From assembly GCA_031274005.1 (NCBI GenBank), contig JAISQU010000159.1, forward strand, positions 1 through 12,527: a stretch of DNA of 12,527 nt, in the 5' to 3' direction. A program made the position numbers and the translations under genes. This stretch comes from Spirochaetales bacterium. Lineage in GTDB: Bacteria; Spirochaetota; Spirochaetia; DTKZ01. The notes beneath the pieces are model-generated. The model ran no database searches. It saw nothing but the letters and a program-made list of their open reading frames with translations, and had not been told where the DNA came from. Below are positions 5,955 through 12,527 of the stretch, one piece after another (the stretch's first letter is position 1; every line of letters starts with the position of its first letter).

Positions 5955-8505
5955 GGGATTTACGCAGCGGGCGCAGAGGATTCTGACAATTCTTGCCCAG
6001 GACGAGGCGAAACGTTTTCATTCCGATCAGCTTTTGCCGGAGCATATTATGCTCGCTCTGCTGAAAGAGGCGTCCGGCCTGGGTTACAAGGTTTTGCAGA
6101 AGGCGATGATTGACCCTATACGCCTCCAGTTAGAAGTAGAAAACGCCGTTCCGCACAGAAAGAGCGGTTTCATTCTTGGGGAGGTGCCGCCTTCGGCGCG
6201 GGGCAAAAAGATACTCGAAGATTCGGCGGAAGAAGCCAGAAATCTGGGCCACGGCTATATAGGCACGGAGCATCTTCTTCTGGCGTGCAGCCGCGAGGAA
6301 GGGGGAATCGTAGCCCGTTTTCTGGGCGCTTTTAATGTTACGGTTGAAATGCTGCGCGATATTGTTATGGAACTCTCCGGCAATTCCTTCCAGCAGGGAA
6401 GAACTCCTGATTTTGAGAACGCCGCGCGCAGAAAGCCGGCGGCCGGCGGCCCGGGCGGGCAGATGAAAAAAACAACCCCGACTCTGGACGAGTTTTCCCG
6501 GGATCTGACGGCAATAGCCGCGGAAAACAGGCTTGACCCCGTTGTGGGCCGCGAAAAGGAAATCCGCCGGGTTATTCAGATTCTCGCGCGGCGTACAAAA
6601 AACAATCCTGTTCTGATAGGCGAACCCGGAGTAGGAAAAACCGCCATAGTCGAAGGTCTTGCGCAGAGTATCGTTGACGGCAGCGCGCCGGATGTTCTTC
6701 TGGGCAGGCGCGTGGTTACACTCGACCTTGCCGGAATCATCGCGGGAACCAAGTACCGCGGCGAGTTCGAGGAGCGCCTAAAGCGCATCATGAAAGAGAT
6801 CACCAACACGAAGAACATTATCCTTTTTATTGATGAGCTTCATACCCTCATCGGCGCGGGCGGCGCGGAAGGCGCGATAGACGCCTCGAATATGCTTAAA
6901 CCGGCCCTCTCCCGCGGAGAAATCCAGTGCATAGGCGCGACGACTCTTAACGAATACAAAAAATACATCGAAAGGGACGCCGCACTGGAACGCCGCTTTC
7001 AGACCATTTATGTCGACGAACCCACGGCGGAACAAACCATAGAAATCCTTAAAGGCATAAAAGACTGTTACGAACAGCACCACAACGTAACCTACACAAC
7101 AGGCGCCCTCGAAGCGGCGGCCCTCATGTCGCGGCGCTACATTACCGAGCGTTTTCTTCCCGACAAGGCCATTGATCTTGTTGACGAGGCGGGCAGCCGC
7201 AAGAGAATAGAAAATCACGTTCTGCCCCAGGAAGTCTCTGATCTGGAAAAAGAAATAGAACGCCTGAACGCCGAGAAGACAACTTTTGTGACGGCCCAGA
7301 ATTACGAAAAGGCGGCCGCCGTGCGCGATACGGTGCGCCAGTTGAAGGCGAAAATTGACGAGTTAAAGGAAGACTGGCGGCTGTCGCTAAAATCAGAGCA
7401 AAACATTGTCGACGCCGAAGATATTCAAAGGGTTATCTCCGATATGACGGGTATTCCCCTTGCGCGCCTTGCGCTGGACGAGTCCGAACGCCTTTTGAGT
7501 GTTGAGCAGGCCCTGCACGAAAAAGTCATTGGTCAGGATGACGCCATTAAAGTCATCGCCTCGGCAATACGCAGGTCCCGCATGGGGCTGTCTTCTCCGG
7601 CGCGGCCCATGGGCTCTTTTATCTTCCTTGGCCCAACAGGAGTGGGTAAAACCCTGCTTGCGAAGAGCCTGGCGGAATACCTGTTCGGCAACGCCGAGGC
7701 CCTCGTACGCCTGGATATGTCCGACTACATGGAAAAACACAATGTGTCCCGCCTCGTGGGAGCTCCCCCCGGATACATAGGCTATGAGGAAGGCGGCCTT
7801 TTGACGGAGAAAATCCGGCGGCGGCCCTACAGCGTCATCCTGCTCGACGAAATTGAGAAAGCCCATCCCGATATATTCAATCTTCTCCTGCAGGTGCTGG
7901 AAGAAGGGCAGCTTCAGGACAACCTGGGGCATACCGTGTCTTTTCGCAATACAGTCCTCATTATGACAAGTAACGCCGGCGCGCGGGAAATAACCCGCGA
8001 TTCCGCGGTGGGTTTCCAGACCGAAAACGGCCTTATGGATTACAAAGAAATCAAGGCCTCCGCCATGAATGAGCTGAAAAGACTCTTCCGCCCCGAGTTT
8101 CTCAACCGCGTCGACGAAATGGTTGTTTTTCATTCCCTGAGTAAACCCGACATGGCAAAAATCCTCGACATCCTTCTTGCCGAAGTTGAAGAGCGCCTGA
8201 AAGACCGCGGCATGAGTTTTACCATGACACAGGAGGGACGGGATTTTCTGATTGAAAAGGGCTTTGACCCAAAATACGGCGCCCGCCCCCTGCGCAGAGT
8301 CATACAGCAGGAGATTGAAGAAGCTCTTTCGATGGAGCTCTTGCGCCGCCGTTTTGAGGCCGGCGACAGGATTACCGCCTCCGAACATGAGGGGGTGATA
8401 ACATTCTCCCGCGAAACACGGGAAGAAGGAGAAAACCCCGCGGCCTCCGGCAATACCGAAGGCCGGGGTTCCCCGCCGGAAGAGGCCCCCGTACCGGTTC
8501 AGTGA
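5947..8505 (+). CDS. clpC: ClpC, Hsp100 AAA+ unfoldase of the ClpCP protease
   Basis: This 852-residue ATPase unfolds substrates and threads them into ClpP. It has two N-terminal Clp_N repeats (about 1-145), NBD1 with Walker A GEPGVGKT (225-232) and Walker B D296/E297, a coiled-coil M domain with UVR-like sequence (about 429-478), and NBD2 with Walker A GPTGVGKT (562-569) and Walker B D634/E635. The ClpP-docking loop VGF is at 688-690, so a ClpP encoded elsewhere is the likely partner. E32 and E108 match the two Bacillus ClpC glutamates that hold phosphoarginine. I chose GTG 5947, preceded by GAGGAGGG (5934-5941) with 5-base spacing; the protein then begins FKGFTQRAQRIL like other ClpCs. An ATG at 5905 would add 14 unusual residues. 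The start overlaps the mcsB stop by 8 bases. The last 30 or so residues are a disordered Gly/Glu/Pro-rich tail. Confidence 0.97.
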   Translation: MFKGFTQRAQRILTILAQDEAKRFHSDQLLPEHIMLALLKEASGLGYKVLQKAMIDPIRLQLEVENAVPHRKSGFILGEVPPSARGKKILEDSAEEARNLGHGYIGTEHLLLACSREEGGIVARFLGAFNVTVEMLRDIVMELSGNSFQQGRTPDFENAARRKPAAGGPGGQMKKTTPTLDEFSRDLTAIAAENRLDPVVGREKEIRRVIQILARRTKNNPVLIGEPGVGKTAIVEGLAQSIVDGSAPDVLLGRRVVTLDLAGIIAGTKYRGEFEERLKRIMKEITNTKNIILFIDELHTLIGAGGAEGAIDASNMLKPALSRGEIQCIGATTLNEYKKYIERDAALERRFQTIYVDEPTAEQTIEILKGIKDCYEQHHNVTYTTGALEAAALMSRRYITERFLPDKAIDLVDEAGSRKRIENHVLPQEVSDLEKEIERLNAEKTTFVTAQNYEKAAAVRDTVRQLKAKIDELKEDWRLSLKSEQNIVDAEDIQRVISDMTGIPLARLALDESERLLSVEQALHEKVIGQDDAIKVIASAIRRSRMGLSSPARPMGSFIFLGPTGVGKTLLAKSLAEYLFGNAEALVRLDMSDYMEKHNVSRLVGAPPGYIGYEEGGLLTEKIRRRPYSVILLDEIEKAHPDIFNLLLQVLEEGQLQDNLGHTVSFRNTVLIMTSNAGAREITRDSAVGFQTENGLMDYKEIKASAMNELKRLFRPEFLNRVDEMVVFHSLSKPDMAKILDILLAEVEERLKDRGMSFTMTQEGRDFLIEKGFDPKYGARPLRRVIQQEIEEALSMELLRRRFEAGDRITASEHEGVITFSRETREEGENPAASGNTEGRGSPPEEAPVPVQ

Positions 8506-8541
8506 GGCTGCGGCCCTAAACTTACAGCTTCAGCCGCAGCC
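8506..8541. terminator. Stem-loop between convergent clpC and the barrel-protein gene
   Basis: GGCTGCGGC at 8506-8514 and GCCGCAGCC at 8533-8541 form a perfect 9-base stem with an 18-base loop. It starts at the base after the clpC stop and extends into the last codons of the opposite-strand gene. The position, between two converging genes with only 16 bases of spacer, suits a shared transcription end. There is no T-tract on either side, so it is not a canonical intrinsic terminator. Confidence 0.4.
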
Positions 8542-9193
8542 CGAAACCCACGCCGGCCATAAGGCCGTCATAGATGGGCGCGCCTTCGCCGTCCCACAAA
8601 CGGTAGAGCGGCACAATAACCCGTGGTCTCACGCAGAAGGCAAGCTGTGAGAAGAAATTCCATTCAAAAATAGCCGTGAATTCCCAATGCACAAAGCGAT
8701 AGTTCTCCAAAAAATATCCCCCCACATCGCCGGCCGAACCTTTTCCGTATGTTCTCATGGGAATCTTGAAAGAAAAGGCGGGGCCTGTTCCCGCAAATAG
8801 AGAAAAATCATCGTCCGGAGAAAACTTATAGAAGACAGGGAAGCCCGCAAAAATATCGAGGGTTTTTACGGCGTCGGCGTATTCAATCTCGGCGGGGAAG
8901 GCCCTGCCGTCACGGTAAAAATATTCCAGTCCGTAATACAGGCCAAGTTCCGGCGCGAAGTACCACCTCTGCGAAACATGGAAAGTCAGCGAAAATCCCC
9001 ACTGGCTCATGATGGGGCTGGGAGCGCTGTCATTGTCGGAGTTCCCCAGCCACAGGGTATCGTGAAAAACCGCCAGGCTGTCCAGCGTGAAAAAGCCGCC
9101 CGACGCCTCTTCTTCCTGGCCAAAAGCGGGAAAACTCACGCGGAGAAAGCCGCAGAGAAGCAAAAAAATGTACAAGCCCTTTGATATTTTCAT
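8522..9193 (-). CDS. Putative small outer-membrane beta-barrel protein
   Basis: This 223-residue exported protein has a signal peptide (about 1-25: basic start, hydrophobic LYIFLLLCGFLRVSF, cleavage near AFGQ). The rest is rich in alternating aromatic/polar strands, such as WGFSLTFHVSQRWYFAPELGLYYGLEYF, KTLDIFAGFPVFYKF, FSLFAGTGPAFSF and LMAGVGFGLRLKL. About eight strands would suit a small OmpA/OmpW-like barrel. The C-terminal residue is Leu, not the usual Phe. No specific family is recognised. The gene lies 19 bases downstream of proS on the same strand and converges on clpC. No Shine-Dalgarno precedes the ATG; the gap holds two tandem TATACT sequences. Barrel assignment is inference from sequence texture. 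Confidence 0.72.
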   Translation of the reverse strand: MKISKGLYIFLLLCGFLRVSFPAFGQEEEASGGFFTLDSLAVFHDTLWLGNSDNDSAPSPIMSQWGFSLTFHVSQRWYFAPELGLYYGLEYFYRDGRAFPAEIEYADAVKTLDIFAGFPVFYKFSPDDDFSLFAGTGPAFSFKIPMRTYGKGSAGDVGGYFLENYRFVHWEFTAIFEWNFFSQLAFCVRPRVIVPLYRLWDGEGAPIYDGLMAGVGFGLRLKL

Positions 9194-9200
9194 CAGTATA

Positions 9201-9229
9201 AGTATACGCTTTTTAGTAGCTTTTGGCGA
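9201..9229 (-). promoter_or_regulatory. Possible promoter for the barrel-protein gene inside the proS 3' end
   Basis: Reading the minus strand, TCGCCA (9224-9229, 4 of 6 to TTGACA) is followed after 17 bases by TATACT (9201-9206, 5 of 6 to TATAAT). A second TATACT lies at 9195-9200. The predicted start would fall on or just before the ATG at 9193, so the transcript would be leaderless, in keeping with the missing Shine-Dalgarno. The -35 lies within the last codons of proS. Evidence is a short motif match only. Confidence 0.3.
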
Positions 9230-10646
9230 AAACCGCCAGATGCGCGGCCTCTTTTCCGCAGGCGACGCAGCCTCCCCTTACCCTTTGCTCGTTTCCAAAG
9301 GGCAGCACGCGGATCGTCGCCTTTGCGGCCTCTTTGATTTTTGCCTCGCATTCGCCGCTTCCGCACCAGGGGCTTTCGGCAAAACCGCCGTCCGTGTCAT
9401 TGAAAAACGAAAGAAACTCATCGTACGAAGAAATGCAAACGGTATTGGCCTTTCTGAACTCCAGAGCTTTGGCATACAGGCTCTTCTGAATGTCCTCCAG
9501 GAGGCTCCCCACTTTGGCCGGGATGTCCCCAAAGGCGGCGGGAATTTTCTCGCCCGTATCGCGGCGCACCAGAACGGCCTTGCCGGCTTCCCTGTCGCGC
9601 GGCCCCGCTTCTATACGAATGGGCACGCCCAAAAGCTCCCACTCCGCGAACTTCCAGCCCGGCGAGTTGTTGTCATCAGGGTCATACTCCACGCGAAAAC
9701 CGCCTTTCAGGGAATCACGTATCTTCTCTGCGTACGCAAGCACCTCGGCCTTATTCTGATTCTTGAAAATGGGAATAACGACAATCTGGGTCTGTGCGAT
9801 TTTGGGAGGAAGCACCAGCCCCCTGTCGTCGGAATGCGACATGATGAGGGCGCCTATAAGCCGCGTCGAAGCGCCCCAGGATGTCGCCCATACCAGAGAC
9901 TGCCGGCCCTCCCTGTCCTGAAAGGTCACGTCAAAAGCTTTGGCGAAATTCTGGCCAAGGTCATGGGAGGTTCCCGCCTGCAGGGCCTTCTTGTCCTGCA
10001 TCATCGCCTCAATGGCATAGGTGTTGACCGCACCGGCGAATTTTTCCGACTGGCTTTTGACTCCCGTAAGAACAGGCATGGCAAGCCAGTCCTCCGCAAA
10101 ACGGCGGTAGACCTCAAGCATTCTCAGCGTTTCCTCCCGGGCTTCCTCCTGCGTGGCGTGGGCCGTGTGCCCTTCCTGCCACAGGAACTCGCTGGTACGC
10201 AAAAAAAGCCTCGTGCGCTTTTCCCAGCGCAGGACATTTGCCCACTGGTTGATAAGGAGGGGAAGGTCACGGTAAGACTGAATCCATTTTTTGTACATGC
10301 TCCAGATAATCGTCTCCGAGGTGGGGCGTACGATAAGGGCTTCTTCCAGTTCCTCCCCGCCGGCGCGGGTAACAACGGCAAGCTCCGGAGAAAAGCCTTC
10401 CACATGTTCGGCTTCTTTTCTGATAAAACTTTCGGGAATCAAAAGGGGGAAATAAGCGTTCTGGTGGCCGGTTTCCTTGAACATTCCGTCAAGAACGGCC
10501 TGCATCCTTTCCCAAAGAGCGTAGCCCCGGGGCCTTATAACCATACAGCCCTTGACAGGGCTGTAGTCGGCAAGTTTTGCCTCTGTAACAATATTGATGT
10601 ACCATTCCGAGTAGTTCTCGCTCCTCGGAGTAATGCGTTCCGCCAT
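9213..10646 (-). CDS. proS: Prolyl-tRNA synthetase, archaeal/eukaryotic-type (ProS type 3)
   Basis: This class II cytoplasmic enzyme charges tRNA-Pro with proline using ATP. The 477-residue length fits the short form that lacks the bacterial editing insertion domain. RPTSET (107-112) is the proline/ATP region. Motif 2 covers about NQWANVLRWEKRTRLFLRTSEF (133-154). Motif 3 begins at GASTRLIGAL (258-267). An anticodon-binding domain follows (about 285-400). The C-terminal zinc-binding domain has C428, C433, C460 and C463. The protein ends in the conserved terminal tyrosine (FAKSY), typical of this type. An AGGGGA Shine-Dalgarno (10652-10657) lies 5 bases before the ATG. It sits 53 bases after the DUF2259-like gene and 19 bases before the barrel gene, so a minus-strand transcript of three genes is plausible. 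Borrelia and Treponema are known to use this ProRS type. Confidence 0.97.
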   Translation of the reverse strand: MAERITPRSENYSEWYINIVTEAKLADYSPVKGCMVIRPRGYALWERMQAVLDGMFKETGHQNAYFPLLIPESFIRKEAEHVEGFSPELAVVTRAGGEELEEALIVRPTSETIIWSMYKKWIQSYRDLPLLINQWANVLRWEKRTRLFLRTSEFLWQEGHTAHATQEEAREETLRMLEVYRRFAEDWLAMPVLTGVKSQSEKFAGAVNTYAIEAMMQDKKALQAGTSHDLGQNFAKAFDVTFQDREGRQSLVWATSWGASTRLIGALIMSHSDDRGLVLPPKIAQTQIVVIPIFKNQNKAEVLAYAEKIRDSLKGGFRVEYDPDDNNSPGWKFAEWELLGVPIRIEAGPRDREAGKAVLVRRDTGEKIPAAFGDIPAKVGSLLEDIQKSLYAKALEFRKANTVCISSYDEFLSFFNDTDGGFAESPWCGSGECEAKIKEAAKATIRVLPFGNEQRVRGGCVACGKEAAHLAVFAKSY

Positions 10647-10699
10647 GGCGTTCCCCTGAAAAATGTTTTTTACCAGAGTTGTCCCTTTCTAAAACAACC

Positions 10700-11389
10700 C
10701 TAATAGAGCTTTACTGTTTCTACCATATAGCGGACAGATTTACCAGTGGCGCTGTACTGGTCCCGCTCAATGACGAACACGATGTGCCTCCGGTCGGGTG
10801 AAAGAATTATCTGGCGGATTCTGTAATCCATCACTTTTTCACGGTAGTAACCGGGGCGGCCGATTGTGTATGTTCCCGGATTGTTTCCGCGGATGTCCAT
10901 ACTGATATGAAAAGCCGATTTTACCTGAGAGCCCGAACCGGCGGTAGTCTGGGTCATTTGTACCGAATATTCGCTGCCCGTATTAAAATCCCGAAAGGCC
11001 AGATTCCCCTTTATGGCGTCGCCGTTCAAAAGAATATACAAAAGCCGGCCCTGCCTCAGATGTTTTATGCGGAACCTCTGTACAAGGCCGGTGTTTTTTT
11101 CCAAAAGGGTATAAAAAGCGCCGCTCGCGTCCTGGCCGGGGTAAAGGTTTTCCTCAAAAGATTCCTTTGCCACGCCCCCTGTGACGAAGCTGTTCGTTTT
11201 GACATCTACCGTATAGAGTTCCGCAAAGGGCTTGTTCGTATCTCCGTCAATTCCGTGAAAGCCAAACATAAAATAGCCGGAATCTTCGGAGAATCCCAGA
11301 TTGACAAAGGTGGCTACATCTCCGGCAAAGGCGGAAAACGCGCACACGGCCAGTAAAAAAAAACTTAAAGCCGCAAATCGAATCTTCAT
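10700..11389 (-). CDS. Secreted DUF2259-like protein of unknown function
   Basis: This 229-residue exported protein has a signal peptide at about 1-22 (MKIRFAALSFFLLAVCAFSAFA, probable cleavage before GD). The mature start, ATFVNLGFSEDSGYFMFGFHG, resembles the DUF2259 family of predicted secreted proteins known from treponemes. A second repeat-like segment near the C-terminus, IRQIILSPDRRHIVFVIERD, has the look of a beta-propeller-type blade (SPDxxxxxF). No catalytic residues or lipobox Cys are visible, so it is probably a soluble periplasmic protein. The Shine-Dalgarno GGGAGGA (11397-11403) lies 7 bases before the ATG and supports this start. It is the first gene of a likely minus-strand transcript with proS. 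The family name is from memory; no function is proposed. Confidence 0.75.
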   Translation of the reverse strand: MKIRFAALSFFLLAVCAFSAFAGDVATFVNLGFSEDSGYFMFGFHGIDGDTNKPFAELYTVDVKTNSFVTGGVAKESFEENLYPGQDASGAFYTLLEKNTGLVQRFRIKHLRQGRLLYILLNGDAIKGNLAFRDFNTGSEYSVQMTQTTAGSGSQVKSAFHISMDIRGNNPGTYTIGRPGYYREKVMDYRIRQIILSPDRRHIVFVIERDQYSATGKSVRYMVETVKLY

Positions 11390-11475
11390 AGACTATCCTC
11401 CCATCATCTTTATAAATATCGATAAATACCGCAGATACTGTAGGTTTTTTTGCCGATTGGGCCGACAATAAAAAT
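11390..11475. promoter_or_regulatory. Divergent intergenic region with helically phased direct repeat
   Basis: This AT-rich spacer must carry promoters for the minus-strand DUF2259-like gene and the plus-strand membrane gene. On the minus strand TATTTAT occurs at 11422-11428 and again at 11412-11418. The copies are exactly 10 bases apart, one helical turn, as in some operators. A TATAAA runs from the second copy and could be a -10 box for the minus gene, but no good -35 is seen. The plus-strand gene has no Shine-Dalgarno and only a weak GACAAT (11464-11469) before its ATG. Confidence 0.35.
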
Positions 11476-12264
11476 ATGTCGCTGCAATTAAGGAAACTCT
11501 TTCTTACAGCCGGAGCCGTTATAAGCCTTGCGTTCTTCATTCTCTTCTGTTTGACGGTGATCTTTCTGATACAGTACGCCTGGAGTACGGATCAGGAAAT
11601 CTTCACTGCCCGGCTCGCGGTTAACCTCGTGGACATAGGCTGCGTGTCTGTTTTCTCCGTGGCAGGCGGTTTTGGCTTTCGCCGCCTTTTCCGGCGAACC
11701 TCCGCGCTGGAAATCTTCTTTTTTCTGGCCTTCATCATTTCGCTGTCTTTTGACGCCCTGAAAATCCTGGCCTATTATTTTACCGTCATTCATGTACCCG
11801 CGTTTTACGGGGCCCTTATCACCCGGACGGTGTATTTTGGTTTTTTTCTGGGGCTTTTCTTTCTGTTTACAGGCAGCCTTTTTTCCGGGGAACTGACCTA
11901 CCAGAAGCTCAGCACCGTTCTGGGGCTTGTTCTGGTTTTTTCCCTTGCTCTCGCCTATTCCCTTCCGGTGGATGAGACGGTTTTTCTGCCCAATTTTCTG
12001 TACCGCGCCGGCGGCGGCAATTATATTCTTCTGGTACGTTTTGGACTGGAAATTCTTACCCTTTTGGGTTTCGGCCGTTCAGCCTATCTTATGGGCGCGG
12101 CCGACCAGTGGTTTATCTGCGGCGCGGTGGCCCTGCTCATAATAGGCCGGGAACTGCTTTTCTTCCTGAGCGCGCCTCTGGCCGTTGGGGCGGGAACCAT
12201 CCTCCTTATCTGCGGAGCGCTCTTATTCAGCAAAAAGGTTTACGCAAAGCATTTGTGGATTTAA
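11476..12264 (+). CDS. Multi-pass membrane protein of unknown function (about 8 TM)
   Basis: This 262-residue, very hydrophobic protein has predicted membrane segments at roughly 9-33, 46-66, 77-101, 111-132, 141-163, 177-200, 207-227 and 231-250, with few and short loops. Basic loops such as RRLFRR near 69-74 suggest a cytoplasmic side. An E-F-F/D-A-L-K pattern in TM3 and a conserved-looking GRELLFFL in TM7 are the only polar residues of note in helices. I do not recognise a family; it could be a small sensor, a channel-like or an orphan spirochaetal protein. No Shine-Dalgarno lies before the ATG and no better in-frame start is present downstream before TM1. It is divergent from the DUF2259-like gene and followed directly by the right-hand repeat. 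Codon use looks like its neighbours, so it is probably a real gene. Confidence 0.75.
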   Translation: MSLQLRKLFLTAGAVISLAFFILFCLTVIFLIQYAWSTDQEIFTARLAVNLVDIGCVSVFSVAGGFGFRRLFRRTSALEIFFFLAFIISLSFDALKILAYYFTVIHVPAFYGALITRTVYFGFFLGLFFLFTGSLFSGELTYQKLSTVLGLVLVFSLALAYSLPVDETVFLPNFLYRAGGGNYILLVRFGLEILTLLGFGRSAYLMGAADQWFICGAVALLIIGRELLFFLSAPLAVGAGTILLICGALLFSKKVYAKHLWI

Positions 12265-12284
12265 TCGGGAAAAAAATGATAATC

Positions 12285-12527
12285 GAGCCGGTTCCAAAAT
12301 GAAAACCCTAATCATTCGTGCGCATTTTTGCTTCGCAAAAACCGGGCCAGGAAATCGCACGGAGAAGCCGTGTGCTTGCCAAACGAGGCAAAACGGCCCG
12401 GCGTATACAAAAGCCCCTGCCGTTATACCCCGGCAGCCTGCCTTTAGGCAGGCTGTACGCCGGCTTTCCGGGGGTTCCGCCGCTGGCGCGGCCGCTTCGC
12501 GCCCCTTCAATCCCATTGCGCCCCACG
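12285..12527. repeat. Partial copy of the dispersed intergenic repeat (right end)
   Basis: This 243-base non-coding segment begins 20 bases after the membrane gene. It opens with GAGCCGGTTCCAAAAT (12285-12300), the exact reverse complement of 104-119, and ends with a block (12508-12527) nearly identical to 66-84. Between them are AAAAACCGGGC (12337-12347) and GGCTTTCCGGGG (12462-12473), both shared with the left copy. About 115 bases separate these two blocks here, but they are adjacent in the left copy, so the two copies differ by an internal insertion or deletion. Many hairpins are present, including 12325-12341 (TTTTTGC/GCAAAAA) and 12485-12503 (GGCGCG/CGCGCC). The copy is cut by the window end. 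Short open frames here look spurious. Confidence 0.6.
12342..12463. other. Nested inverted repeats forming a multi-branched fold
   Basis: CCGGGCC (12342-12348) pairs with GGCCCGG (12395-12401) and encloses two small hairpins: CACGG/CCGTG at 12358-12372 and TTGCC/GGCAA at 12376-12391. Overlapping this, CCGGCGTA (12398-12405) pairs with TACGCCGG (12456-12463), directly abutting a perfect 9-base hairpin with a TTTA loop (12434-12455). A competing stem pairs CTGCCG (12417-12422) with CGGCAG (12431-12436). The density of perfect short stems points to a structured DNA or RNA element within the repeat. No terminator T-tract is present. Confidence 0.5.

Noticed and set aside
7393..8388. Open frame of 331 codons on the - strand within clpC
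   Set aside because: It lies wholly opposite ClpC NBD2 coding sequence, has no ribosome-binding site or recognisable product, and is a shadow frame.
9087..10703. Long open frame (538 codons) on the + strand opposite proS
   Set aside because: It is antisense to a clearly real proS with all class II motifs. Its translation shows no domain and is what GC-rich codon use yields in a shadow frame.
12265..12527. Short open frames in the right-end region
   Set aside because: They lie in hairpin-rich repeat DNA, lack ribosome-binding sites and encode no recognisable protein.

Overview
The window most likely comes from a spirochaete of the Treponema group, perhaps a gut-associated, moderately GC-rich one. 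The grounds are gene content only: an mcsA-mcsB-clpC cluster with no ctsR, an archaeal/eukaryotic-type prolyl-tRNA synthetase, a DUF2259-like secreted protein, a Cache-type hybrid histidine kinase next to an HD-GYP response regulator, and a small outer-membrane barrel protein. This is recognition from memory, not a search result.

Layout. Positions 1-119 and 12285-12527 are two partial copies of a hairpin-rich intergenic repeat. Between them lie nine genes. On the + strand, 289-4308 holds a two-gene signalling operon: a membrane hybrid kinase with its own receiver and HPt domains, then a receiver/HD-GYP protein likely to degrade cyclic-di-GMP. Next, 4375-8505 is a tightly overlapping mcsA-mcsB-clpC operon for protein quality control. 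On the - strand, reading right to left, 11389-8522 holds a DUF2259-like secreted protein, proS and an outer-membrane barrel protein, converging on clpC. Finally, 11476-12264 on the + strand is an unrecognised multi-pass membrane protein, divergent from the DUF2259-like gene.

How the genes work together. The kinase has every station of a phosphorelay (H329, D638, H814) and sits 33 bases before a receiver (D55) coupled to an HD-GYP domain, so an extracytoplasmic signal could control c-di-GMP level through this operon alone. McsA, McsB and ClpC would form the stress-induced unfoldase with its adaptor and kinase; the ClpP-docking VGF loop is present in ClpC.

The main surprise is McsB. It aligns along its length with Bacillus McsB but has lost nearly all catalytic and nucleotide-binding residues of the phosphagen-kinase fold (NEED is NAKD, the active-site Cys is Glu, several ATP-contacting Arg are replaced). 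ClpC nevertheless keeps both glutamates that dock phosphoarginine in Bacillus. The second surprise is at the window ends: a perfect 16-base inverted match and a near-identical direct repeat suggest a MITE-like element with both window ends lying inside copies of it.
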